Below, piece after piece: positions 7,151-14,424 of a stretch of DNA of 14,424 bases. The stretch is from Lysobacterales bacterium (GTDB lineage Bacteria > Pseudomonadota > Gammaproteobacteria > Xanthomonadales > Rhodanobacteraceae), in NCBI GenBank assembly GCA_013298265.1, contig JAAFHE010000021.1, positions 1 through 14,424 of the forward strand. Reading direction: 5' to 3'. The notes beneath the pieces are model-generated. The model was not told where the DNA came from and did no database searches. It was given only the letters and a program-made list of their open reading frames with translations. Positions within the stretch are counted from its first letter, which is position 1. The number at the start of each line of letters is the position of its first letter. The position numbers and the translations under genes were made by a program.

Positions 7151-8211
7151 GGGGTGACTCCCGGGCCGATGGTCACGCCGCCGAAGAAGGCAAGGCAACC
7201 GGCGACGAAGGTCCAGGCGATGGTGATCGGGATGAACACCTTCCAGCCCAGGCGCATGATCTGGTCATAGCGGTAGCGCGGGAACGTCGCGCGGAACCAC
7301 AGGAATAGAAACGACATCAGGAAGGCCTTGGCGAACAGCCACCACCAGCCCGGCGCCGACAATATGCCCAGACCCCAACCCTGCACCGGCGACAACCAGC
7401 CGCCGAGGAACAGGATCGAAGCCAGGAACGCGACCAGGATCATGTTGGCGTATTCGGCCAGGAAGAAGATCGCGAAGGCCGAGCCCGAATATTCGACATG
7501 GAAGCCGGCGACGATTTCCGATTCGCCCTCGGCCACGTCAAACGGCGCGCGGTTGGTTTCGGCTACACCGGAGATGAAATAGATGACGAACATCGGTAGC
7601 AGCGGCAACCAGAACCATTCGAGGAAGCCTTTGCTGCCGGCCTGCGCGTCGACGATGTCGGACAGATTGAGGCTGCCGCAGAGGATCAGCACGCTGACCA
7701 GCGCCATGCCCATCGCGATCTCGTAGGACACGACCTGCGCGGCCGAGCGCATCGCGCCGAGGAAGGCGTACTTCGAGTTCGACGCCCAGCCCGCGAGGAG
7801 GATGCCGTAGACGCCGAGGGAGGTCATCGCGAGCAGATACAGCAGCCCCGCGTTCGCATTCGACCAGGCCAGCCTGTCGCCGATCGGCACGACCGCCCAC
7901 GCGGCCATCGCCGGCGCCAGCGCCAGCAGCGGCGCGAGGTAGAACAGGAAGGAGCTGGCCTTTTCGGGAACCGTGATTTCCTTGAACAGCAGCTTGAACA
8001 CGTCGGCGAAGGCCTGCGCGAGTCCTAGCGGACCGATCTGGTTCGGCCCCATGCGGACATGCATCCAGCCGATGACCTTGCGTTCCCACCACACATACAT
8101 CGCCACCGAGATGATCAGCGGGAGCATCGGCAGCAGGATCAGGCCGATGAAGGTGGACAGCGTCGGCCACTGGACGACGAAGTTGTTGAGCAGCGCGATC
8201 AGGGAGTCCAT
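7147..8211 (-). CDS. nuoH: NADH-quinone oxidoreductase subunit H
   Basis: NuoH (mitochondrial ND1 counterpart) forms most of the quinone-binding chamber where the peripheral and membrane arms meet, and the first part of the proton-transfer path. The product has 354 residues and about eight helices. Conserved signatures are [19 protein letters not shown] at residues 43-61 and [16 protein letters not shown] at 217-232, the latter with E218, E229 and E231 facing the quinone cavity. SYEIAMG (162-168) is also typical. The start is ATG at 8211-8209, 4 nt after the nuoG stop. The open frame extends 38 codons further upstream, but that part lies inside nuoG and is arginine/alanine-rich, unlike the family. 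Confidence 0.97.
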   Translation of the reverse strand: MDSLIALLNNFVVQWPTLSTFIGLILLPMLPLIISVAMYVWWERKVIGWMHVRMGPNQIGPLGLAQAFADVFKLLFKEITVPEKASSFLFYLAPLLALAPAMAAWAVVPIGDRLAWSNANAGLLYLLAMTSLGVYGILLAGWASNSKYAFLGAMRSAAQVVSYEIAMGMALVSVLILCGSLNLSDIVDAQAGSKGFLEWFWLPLLPMFVIYFISGVAETNRAPFDVAEGESEIVAGFHVEYSGSAFAIFFLAEYANMILVAFLASILFLGGWLSPVQGWGLGILSAPGWWWLFAKAFLMSFLFLWFRATFPRYRYDQIMRLGWKVFIPITIAWTFVAGCLAFFGGVTIGPGVTP

Positions 8212-8215
8212 GCGC

Positions 8216-10561
8216 CTATGCCTTGCTGATGCTGAGTTCGGCGCCGTAGGCCGGCAGCGCTGCGGTCTCGCCGTAGCCCGCCTCGATCCAGGCACCACCG
8301 CGCGGCACGCCGGCGCTGAGCACAACCGGCAAGGTCGCGGTGCCGGCGGCGCCGGTGACCTTGACCATGCTGCCGTCGTCGATGCCGAGGCTGGCCGCGT
8401 CCAACGGATTCAGGCCGAGCCCTGCCCCGCTGTTGAGCGGATGCGCCTGCAATGCGGTCGCGCGGCGCACCACGGCGTCACTGCGGTAGATCGGCACGGT
8501 CGCGATGCGCACGAGGCCCTTGGCTTCCTGGCGGCTGGCCACTTTGGCGTGCACTTGCGGCGCGATCGTCGCGGTCTTCGCCGCGAGCGTGGCGCGCAGC
8601 TCGGCCAGTTCGCTAAAGTCGAAACCCGCGACGGCGAGCTTGCCACCGAGCGCGCGCAGGACCTTCCAGCCCGGACGCGCTTCCCCCGGCGGCTTGGCGC
8701 CGGCCGCAACGGTCTGGCTGATGCCGTTGAGGTTGACGAGCGTCGCGTCGGTTTCCGGCAGTGCCGCAATCGGCAGGATCACGGTTGCGACCGCCTTGAT
8801 CGCATCGCTTGCGAACGCGCTGAACGCGATCACGACATCGGCCTTGGCAAGCGAGGTCATGGCCAGGCCGCCGTCACCGAAATCGTAGGGCGGCTCGGCG
8901 CCGTAGAGCACATAACCCTTGCGCGGCAGCGCGAGCATGGTGCGCGCATCAAGCCCGCCGCTGGCCGGCACGACGCCGCTGCGGCTCAGGCCCAGCGTGT
9001 TCGCACCGAGCGGCACTTCGTTATAGCCCGCGTCCGTCGCCAGCGCGACAAAACGCGCGCAGGCACGCAGCAGCGACGCCTGCGGATGCATCGCCGCGGC
9101 CTCGCCGAAGATGATCACCGCTGCGCTCGCGTCCTTGAGCGACGATGCCAGCGCGCGCGCGGCATCGTCGGTGGTCGCTGAAGCGAGCAGCGCGGCGAGC
9201 TCCGCCGGCGCTTCGCCACCGAGTTCGAGCGCGGCCCTGGCCAGCTTCACGGCTTCGTCGGCGAGCGCCGCGGGCGCGGCGATCAGCTTGCTCGCGAGGT
9301 CATAGTTCAGATCGAAATCGATCGGATTCAGCGCATGCACTCGCGCGCCGCGCCGGGCGGCCTTGCGCACGCGATGGTTCACCAGCGGCAGTTCGTGGCG
9401 CAGGTTGGATCCGAGCAGCAGTACCGCGCCGGCCTTCTCGATCTCCGCCACCGGCGTGGCGAAACCGAAGCCTGCAGCGGCATCGGTAAAGTCGAGCTGG
9501 CGCAGGCGATGGTCAACGTGCTTGGAACCCAGCCCACGCACGAGTTCGGCAACGAGATGTCCTTCCTCGTTCGAGGTGGCCGGATGCACCAGCGCGCCGA
9601 GGTCGTCGCCGCGGACGCTCCTGAGCTTCTCGACCGCCAGGTTCAACGCTTCGTCCCAGCCGACGGCAGTCCATTCGCCGTTCTTCTTTACGAGCGGCTG
9701 GGTCGCGCGATCAGCGGCATAGATACCCTGGTGGCTGTAGCGGTCGCGGTCGGACAGCCAGCACTCGTTGATCGCTTCGTTGTCGCGTGGCACATGGCGC
9801 AGCACCTCGCCACGGCGCGTGTGCAGCCAGATGTTGGAACCCTGCGCATCGTGGTAGCCGACGCTCTCGCGCGCGATCAGTTCCCACGCCCGCGCCTGGA
9901 AGCGGAACGGTTTGTTGGTCAATGCACCGACAGGGCAGACATCGATGATGTTGCCGCCGATCTCGCTCTCGATGGTCTTGCCGACATAGGTGCCGATTTC
10001 CAGGTTCTCGCCGCGGCTCATGCCACCGAGCTCGTACGTGCCGGCGACTTCGCTGACGAAACGCACGCAGCGCGTGCACTGGATGCAGCGCGTCATCTCG
10101 GTCGCGATCAGCGGGCCGATGTCCTCGTCCGCGACGGCGCGCTTGCGCTCGGCGAAGCGGCTGACCGAGCGGCCGTAGCCCATCGACAGATCCTGCAGCT
10201 CGCACTCGCCACCCTGGTCGCAGATCGGGCAATCCAGCGGGTGGTTGATGAGCAGGAATTCCATGACGTTGCGCTGCGAGCCCAACGCCTTCTGCGAGCG
10301 CGTCAGTACCTTCATGCCTTCCATGACCGGTGTCGCGCAGGCCGGCATCGGCTTGGGCGACTTTTCCACTTCGACGAGGCACATGCGGCAGTTCGCCGCG
10401 ATGGTCAGCTTGTCGTGGTAGCAGAAGCGCGGAATCGGCACGCCGGCCTTGTCGGCAGCGTGGATGATCATCGAGCCCTTCGGCGCGATCATGGCCTTGC
10501 CGTCGATCTCGATGTTGACGTGATCGGGCGGTGTGGTCGGAGTTGCGGGCTGGGCGCTCAT
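8216..10561 (-). CDS. nuoG: NADH-quinone oxidoreductase subunit G (Fe-S protein)
   Basis: NuoG is the large Fe-S subunit of the NADH-oxidising arm; it carries electrons from NuoF towards NuoI. The product has 781 residues. The N-terminal [2Fe-2S] N1b ligands are C47, C58, C61 and C75. The His-Cys3 N5 motif is H107-x3-C111-x2-C114-x5-C120. The [4Fe-4S] N4 ligands are C159, C162, C165 and C209. From about residue 220 follows a molybdopterin-oxidoreductase-type domain, known in this family to be catalytically idle and structural. The extra cluster N7 of E. coli needs four further cysteines; here only C267 remains, so N7 is almost certainly absent. Residues after about 430 are alanine-rich and vary more across the family. 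ATG at 10561 lies 13 nt after the nuoF stop, with GAGGA about 10 nt ahead. Confidence 0.97.
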   Translation of the reverse strand: MSAQPATPTTPPDHVNIEIDGKAMIAPKGSMIIHAADKAGVPIPRFCYHDKLTIAANCRMCLVEVEKSPKPMPACATPVMEGMKVLTRSQKALGSQRNVMEFLLINHPLDCPICDQGGECELQDLSMGYGRSVSRFAERKRAVADEDIGPLIATEMTRCIQCTRCVRFVSEVAGTYELGGMSRGENLEIGTYVGKTIESEIGGNIIDVCPVGALTNKPFRFQARAWELIARESVGYHDAQGSNIWLHTRRGEVLRHVPRDNEAINECWLSDRDRYSHQGIYAADRATQPLVKKNGEWTAVGWDEALNLAVEKLRSVRGDDLGALVHPATSNEEGHLVAELVRGLGSKHVDHRLRQLDFTDAAAGFGFATPVAEIEKAGAVLLLGSNLRHELPLVNHRVRKAARRGARVHALNPIDFDLNYDLASKLIAAPAALADEAVKLARAALELGGEAPAELAALLASATTDDAARALASSLKDASAAVIIFGEAAAMHPQASLLRACARFVALATDAGYNEVPLGANTLGLSRSGVVPASGGLDARTMLALPRKGYVLYGAEPPYDFGDGGLAMTSLAKADVVIAFSAFASDAIKAVATVILPIAALPETDATLVNLNGISQTVAAGAKPPGEARPGWKVLRALGGKLAVAGFDFSELAELRATLAAKTATIAPQVHAKVASRQEAKGLVRIATVPIYRSDAVVRRATALQAHPLNSGAGLGLNPLDAASLGIDDGSMVKVTGAAGTATLPVVLSAGVPRGGAWIEAGYGETAALPAYGAELSISKA

Positions 10562-10574
10562 GCGTCGTTCGTCC

Positions 10575-11906
10575 TCACGCGGCCTTGCCGAGCTGGTCGT
10601 CGACGAGCGAGCGCTTGTTGACGATGAAATATTCGAATTCGTGCCAGAAGTGACGCAGCATGCCCTGTACCGGCCAGGCCGCGGCTTCGCCGAATGCGCA
10701 GATGGTGTGACCTTCGATCTGGCCGGCGGCCTGCTTGAGCATGGCCAGATCGCTGAGCTCGGCCTTGCCCTCGACGATGCGTGTGAGCATGCGGTACATC
10801 CAGCCCGTGCCTTCGCGGCAAGGCGTGCACTGACCGCAGGATTCGGCGTAGTAGAAGCGGCTGATGCGCTGGCAGGCGCGGACCATGCAGGTCGAATCGT
10901 CCATGACGATGACCGCGCCCGAACCGAGGCCGGAGCCAGCCTTCTGGATCGAGTCGTAGTCCATCGTGCATTCGAGCATTGTCGCCGCCGGCAGTACCGG
11001 CATCGACGAGCCGCCCGGAATCACGGCCTTGAGCTGGCGGCCATTGCGAATACCGCCGGCAAGCTGAAGCAGATCCTTGAACGGCGTGCCGAGGCGGATC
11101 TCGTAGTTGCCCGGCTTGGCCACATGCCCCGAGACGGAAAAGATCTTCGGGCCGCCGTTGTTCGGCTTGCCAAGATTCAAAAACCAGTCCGCGCCATTGC
11201 GCAGGATCGCCGGCACCGAGGCATAGGTTTCAGTGTTGTTGATCGTAGTCGGCCGGCCGTACAGGCCGAAACCGGCCGGAAACGGCGGCTTGAAGCGCGG
11301 CTGGCCTTTCTTGCCTTCGAGCGATTCCATCAGCGCGGTTTCTTCGCCGCAGATGTAGGCACCGGCGCCGAGCGCGGTGTGGATGTCCACGTCGACACCC
11401 GAGCCCTGGATGTTCGTACCGAGCAGGCCCGCGGCGTACGCTTCTTTCAGCGCTTCCTCGAAGTTCTCGAACGGCTCGTGGTGGAATTCGCCGCGAAGGT
11501 AGTTGTAGGCGACCGTCGAGCCCGTGCAGTAGCAGGCGATGGCCAGGCCTTCGATGACCGAGTGCGGATTGAAGCGCAGGATATCGCGGTCCTTGCACGT
11601 ACCCGGCTCAGACTCGTCCGAATTGCAAAGGATGTACTTCTGGCCCGGCGCGGTGCGCGGCATGAACGACCATTTCAGGCCGGTCGGGAAACCCGCGCCA
11701 CCGCGGCCGCGCAGCGAGGACTTCTTGATTTCCTCGATCAGCGTCGCGGGATCAGGCTTTTCGGCCAGGATCTTCTTCCAGGCCTGGTAGCCGCCCACAC
11801 TGAGATAGTTGTCGAACGCCCAGGGCTTGTCGAAGTGCAGCGTCGTGTAGACGACCTGGTGCTCCTGCGGAGCGGGGCCAACCGGGCCGGTGGAATGCGA
11901 TGCCAT
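10575..11906 (-). CDS. nuoF: NADH-quinone oxidoreductase subunit F (NADH/FMN binding)
   Basis: NuoF is the entry point for electrons: it binds NADH and FMN and holds the [4Fe-4S] cluster N3. The product is 443 residues, close to the 445 of E. coli. The glycine-rich NADH site is [14 protein letters not shown] at residues 66-79. FMN contacts are expected around [14 protein letters not shown] (94-107) and [19 protein letters not shown] (180-198). The N3 ligands are C357, C360 and C363 in [11 protein letters not shown], plus C403 in [11 protein letters not shown] at 11906-11904 (MASHSTG...) lies 8 nt after the nuoE stop, with a TGAGG site 6 nt ahead. The open frame runs back another 75 codons through nuoE, but that part is an arginine-rich shadow of nuoE and not real. 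Confidence 0.98.
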   Translation of the reverse strand: MASHSTGPVGPAPQEHQVVYTTLHFDKPWAFDNYLSVGGYQAWKKILAEKPDPATLIEEIKKSSLRGRGGAGFPTGLKWSFMPRTAPGQKYILCNSDESEPGTCKDRDILRFNPHSVIEGLAIACYCTGSTVAYNYLRGEFHHEPFENFEEALKEAYAAGLLGTNIQGSGVDVDIHTALGAGAYICGEETALMESLEGKKGQPRFKPPFPAGFGLYGRPTTINNTETYASVPAILRNGADWFLNLGKPNNGGPKIFSVSGHVAKPGNYEIRLGTPFKDLLQLAGGIRNGRQLKAVIPGGSSMPVLPAATMLECTMDYDSIQKAGSGLGSGAVIVMDDSTCMVRACQRISRFYYAESCGQCTPCREGTGWMYRMLTRIVEGKAELSDLAMLKQAAGQIEGHTICAFGEAAAWPVQGMLRHFWHEFEYFIVNKRSLVDDQLGKAA

Positions 11907-11914
11907 GTCGTGCC

Positions 11915-12442
11915 TCACTTCAGGCCGTCGAGAATCTGATCCACCTTCTCGGTGGTCAGGTTCTCGTGATAGTGGCCGTTGACGACCATCATCGGCGCGC
12001 CGCAGCAGGCAGCCAGGCATTCTTCCTCGCGCTTGAGATAGATACGGCCGTCGCCGGTGGATTCGCCGAGCTTGACGCCGAGCTTCTTCTCGCAATAACG
12101 CACGACATCTTCGGCGCCGTTGAGCCAGCACGAGATGTTGGTGCAGATCGCGACGTTGTTGCGGCCGACCGGCGAGGTCTCGAACATCGAATAGAACGTG
12201 GCGACTTCATAGGCCCAGACGCTGGGCAGGTCCAGATATTTGGCCACCGCGGTGGTCAGCTCGTCGGTCAGATAGCCGCCGTGCTGCTCCTGCGCTGCCA
12301 TGAGCCCCTGGATCAGCGCCGAGCGCTTGCGGTCCGGCGGGAACTTCGACGCCCAGTGGTCGATGTGACGGCGCGTCTGGTCGGTCAGCGCGACCAGCGG
12401 GTCGACGTCCTTGACCTGGTTGTAGGTGCCAGTGGCTTTCAT
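11915..12442 (-). CDS. nuoE: NADH-quinone oxidoreductase subunit E ([2Fe-2S])
   Basis: NuoE is the 24-kDa-type subunit with a thioredoxin-like fold. It carries the off-path [2Fe-2S] cluster N1a next to the FMN of NuoF. The product has 175 residues, typical for the family. An N-terminal helical bundle (about 20-85, with [18 protein letters not shown]) leads into the thioredoxin-like domain. The cluster ligands are C100 and C105 (CTNISC) and C142 and C146 ([10 protein letters not shown]). ATG at 12442-12440 has a GGAG site 6 nt ahead and lies 16 nt after the nuoD stop. Confidence 0.98.
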   Translation of the reverse strand: MKATGTYNQVKDVDPLVALTDQTRRHIDHWASKFPPDRKRSALIQGLMAAQEQHGGYLTDELTTAVAKYLDLPSVWAYEVATFYSMFETSPVGRNNVAICTNISCWLNGAEDVVRYCEKKLGVKLGESTGDGRIYLKREEECLAACCGAPMMVVNGHYHENLTTEKVDQILDGLK

Positions 12443-12458
12443 GATGTGCTCCGGGCGC

Positions 12459-13712
12459 TCAGCGGTCGATTTCGCCGAACACGACGTCGTAGGTGCCGAT
12501 CATCGCGACGACGTCGGGCAGCATGTGGCCGCGCACGATCTCGTCCATCGACGACAGGTGGGCAAAGCCGGGCGCGCGCACTTTCAGGCGGAACGGCTTG
12601 TTGGCGCCATCGGAAATCAGATAGATGCCGAACTCGCCCTTGGGCGCCTCGACCGCGCTGTAGGTTTCGCCGAGCGGTACGCAATAGCCTTCGGTGAACA
12701 GTTTGAAGTGATGGATCAGCGCTTCCATGTCGTCCTTCATATCCTCGCGGGACGGCGGAGCGACCTTGAAATTCTCGATCATGACCGGGCCCGGATTGGC
12801 CCGCAGCCACTTCACGCACTGTTCGATGATGCGGTTGGACTGACGCATTTCCTCGACACGCACGAGATAGCGGTCGTAGCAGTCGCCCTTGGTGCCCAGC
12901 GGAATGTCAAAATCCACATTGGCATAGGCGGCGTAAGGCTGCTTCCTGCGCAGATCCCAGGCGATGCCCGAACCGCGCAGCATCGGACCGGACATGCCCC
13001 AGGCGAACGCCTGTTCCGGCGTCACCACGCCGATGCCGACGGTGCGCTGCTTCCAGATGCGATTGTCAGTCAGCAGCGTTTCGTATTCGTCGACCTTGCC
13101 GTAGAAGTCCTTGCAGAAGGCATCGAGGAAATCGAGCATCGAGCCTTCGCGCCATTCGTTCATGCGCTTGAGATCGCCGCCCTTGTGCCAGCGCGATTCC
13201 TTGTACTGCGGCATGCGATCCGGCAGATCGCGGAAGACGCCGCCGGGACGATAGTACGTCGCGTGCATGCGTGCACCGGAAACCGCCTCGTAGCAGTCCA
13301 TCAGCTCCTCGCGCTCACGGAACGCGTAGAGGAACACCGCCATCGCGCCGAGATCGAGTGCGTTCGAACCGATCCACATCAGATGGTTGAGGATGCGCGT
13401 GATCTCGTCGAACATCGTGCGGATGTACTGCGCACGGATCGGCGCTTCGACGCCGACGAGCTTCTCGATCGCACGCACGTAGGCGTGCTCATTGCACATC
13501 ATCGAGACGTAGTCGAGCCGGTCCATGTAGCCGATGGACTGATTGAAAGGCTTGGATTCGGCCAGCTTCTCGGTGCCGCGATGGAGCAGGCCGATATGCG
13601 GATCGGCGCGCATGATGGTTTCGCCGTCCATCTCCAGCACGAGGCGCAGCACACCGTGCGCGGCCGGATGCTGCGGGCCGAAGTTGATCGTGTAGTTGCG
13701 GATTTCCTGCAT
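12459..13712 (-). CDS. nuoD: NADH-quinone oxidoreductase subunit D (49-kDa type)
   Basis: NuoD forms the quinone-binding pocket together with NuoB and NuoH; it descends from the large subunit of [NiFe] hydrogenases but has no metal centre. The product has 417 residues. The N-terminal quinone-site loop is [13 protein letters not shown] (11-23) and the quinone-head ligands are H19 and Y68 (MDRLDYVS). Their 49-residue spacing equals that of H224 and Y273 in the E. coli NuoCD fusion. [14 protein letters not shown] (37-50) is another family signature, and the C-terminus ends DVVFGEIDR, as expected. It is a separate gene from nuoC, with 3 nt between TAA and ATG and a GGGGAAG site ahead of the start. 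Confidence 0.98.
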   Translation of the reverse strand: MQEIRNYTINFGPQHPAAHGVLRLVLEMDGETIMRADPHIGLLHRGTEKLAESKPFNQSIGYMDRLDYVSMMCNEHAYVRAIEKLVGVEAPIRAQYIRTMFDEITRILNHLMWIGSNALDLGAMAVFLYAFREREELMDCYEAVSGARMHATYYRPGGVFRDLPDRMPQYKESRWHKGGDLKRMNEWREGSMLDFLDAFCKDFYGKVDEYETLLTDNRIWKQRTVGIGVVTPEQAFAWGMSGPMLRGSGIAWDLRRKQPYAAYANVDFDIPLGTKGDCYDRYLVRVEEMRQSNRIIEQCVKWLRANPGPVMIENFKVAPPSREDMKDDMEALIHHFKLFTEGYCVPLGETYSAVEAPKGEFGIYLISDGANKPFRLKVRAPGFAHLSSMDEIVRGHMLPDVVAMIGTYDVVFGEIDR

Positions 13713-13715
13713 GGC

Positions 13716-14424
13716 TTACTTCCCCGCTGCCGCGGTGGCGGCGGCTTCGGCCTGGGCCGTTTCATAGCGCGAATCGTCGCGGATAACGCGCGGCACGAGC
13801 ACCCGCGGATCGATGCTGACGGGCTCGTAGATCACGCGCTGCTTTTCCGCGTCGTAGCGCACTTCGACGTTGCCGATCAGCGGGAAATCCTTGCGGAACG
13901 GGTGGCCGACGAAACCGTAGTCGGTGAGTATGCGGCGCAGGTCCGGATGCCCTTCGAACACGATGCCGTAGAGGTCGAACGCCTCGCGCTCGAACCAGTT
14001 GACGCCCGGATGCAAGGCGGTCAGCGAAGGCATGATCGGCAGCGCGTCGTCGAGGCAGAACCCTTTGAGGCGCAGGCGCCGGTTGTGCGTGACCGACAGC
14101 AGATGGGCAACGACGGCGTAACGCTTCCGGTCGCCGCTGACACGCGGGCGCTCGTCCCAGCGGAAGCGGCCCGGGCCCTGCCCTTCGACGCCACGCGAGA
14201 AGCCCTGACTGGATACGTCGGTCGTATCCCACTCGGTCTGGCCGTAGCTCAGATAGTCGACACCGCAGACATCGACTATCTGCTCGAAGCGGAACTCAGC
14301 CTCATCACGCAGCGCCTGCGCGACCGCGAGGCCGTGCTGCGGCAGCACTTCGAGTGTGGTTTCGCCGCGCCACTCGGTGGCGGCAACGACATCGGCGCCA
14401 AAGCGCGCGGTAAGGCGCTGCGCC
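13716..14424 (-). CDS. nuoC: NADH-quinone oxidoreductase subunit C, 5' end cut by right edge
   Basis: NuoC is the 30-kDa-type subunit of the connecting arm that supports NuoD. The frame stays open to the edge of the window; 235 codons are visible and the start lies outside. The first visible residues, [20 protein letters not shown], fit a NuoC N-terminal region, so few codons are likely missing. The family signature, an E-R-E-x2-D-[LY]2-G-x3-E-G-H block followed by [12 protein letters not shown] and GHPFRKDFP, falls at visible residues 145-176. Visible residues of about 63-101 form an insertion (from [10 protein letters not shown] to SGDRKR) that E. coli NuoC lacks. The C-terminus is alanine-rich. 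An internal GTG at 14348 is not the start, since homologous sequence continues upstream of it. Confidence 0.96.
   Translation of the reverse strand, partial: AQRLTARFGADVVAATEWRGETTLEVLPQHGLAVAQALRDEAEFRFEQIVDVCGVDYLSYGQTEWDTTDVSSQGFSRGVEGQGPGRFRWDERPRVSGDRKRYAVVAHLLSVTHNRRLRLKGFCLDDALPIMPSLTALHPGVNWFEREAFDLYGIVFEGHPDLRRILTDYGFVGHPFRKDFPLIGNVEVRYDAEKQRVIYEPVSIDPRVLVPRVIRDDSRYETAQAEAAATAAAGK

Noticed and set aside
8216..9900. Molybdopterin-oxidoreductase-like domain suggesting a formate dehydrogenase
   Set aside because: It is the known inactive domain of NuoG, fused to the N1b/N5/N4 cluster region and located between nuoF and nuoH.
11907..12131. Longer nuoF reading frame that begins inside nuoE
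   Set aside because: The added 75 residues are an arginine-rich out-of-frame reading of nuoE. The ATG at 11906 has a good ribosome-binding site and gives the family's normal length.

Overview
The window is a stretch of ordinary bacterial chromosome with every gene on the minus strand. It is filled almost entirely by the distal part of a nuo operon, which encodes the proton-pumping NADH:quinone oxidoreductase (respiratory complex I). Reading in the direction of transcription, from high to low coordinates, it runs nuoC (cut by the right edge), nuoD, nuoE, nuoF, nuoG, nuoH, nuoI, nuoJ, nuoK, nuoL, nuoM, nuoN. nuoA and nuoB are expected just beyond the right edge. The genes are packed with gaps of 3-19 nt or 4-nt stop/start overlaps, so they almost certainly form one transcript. 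All iron-sulfur ligand motifs and the key proton-channel residues I looked for are present, so the complex looks functional.

The left end holds a second transcription unit on the same strand. A sigma70-like promoter (444-472) precedes an initiator tRNA-Met (354-430). A clear intrinsic terminator (318-342) and a second terminator-like hairpin (183-206) follow, and then the 5' end of rimP, which runs off the left edge. This is the layout of the metY-rimP-nusA-infB operon of E. coli. The two hairpins between tRNA and rimP probably act as partial terminators that set how much transcription reaches the protein genes. Between nuoN and the tRNA promoter lie two perfect, directly abutting hairpins (540-588) that probably mark the 3' end of the nuo mRNA.

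The organism is probably a high-GC gammaproteobacterium, most like the Xanthomonadales/Lysobacterales. Grounds are: nuoC and nuoD separate rather than fused as in E. coli, a long insertion in NuoC that I recall from Xanthomonas-type proteins, a NuoG without the N7 cluster cysteines, and the order nuoN - tRNA-fMet - rimP. This is inference from recall, not from a search.

Functionally, NuoE, NuoF and NuoG form the NADH-oxidising arm (FMN plus Fe-S clusters N1a, N3, N1b, N4, N5). NuoC, NuoD and NuoI, with the absent NuoB, form the connecting arm that passes electrons to quinone. NuoH, J, K, L, M and N form the membrane arm that pumps protons. I found no mobile element, CRISPR array or previously undescribed system. 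The points worth a second look are small: a U1-U72 mismatch in the initiator tRNA, the two hairpins ahead of rimP, the tandem hairpins after nuoN, and a His/Asp-rich loop in NuoL.
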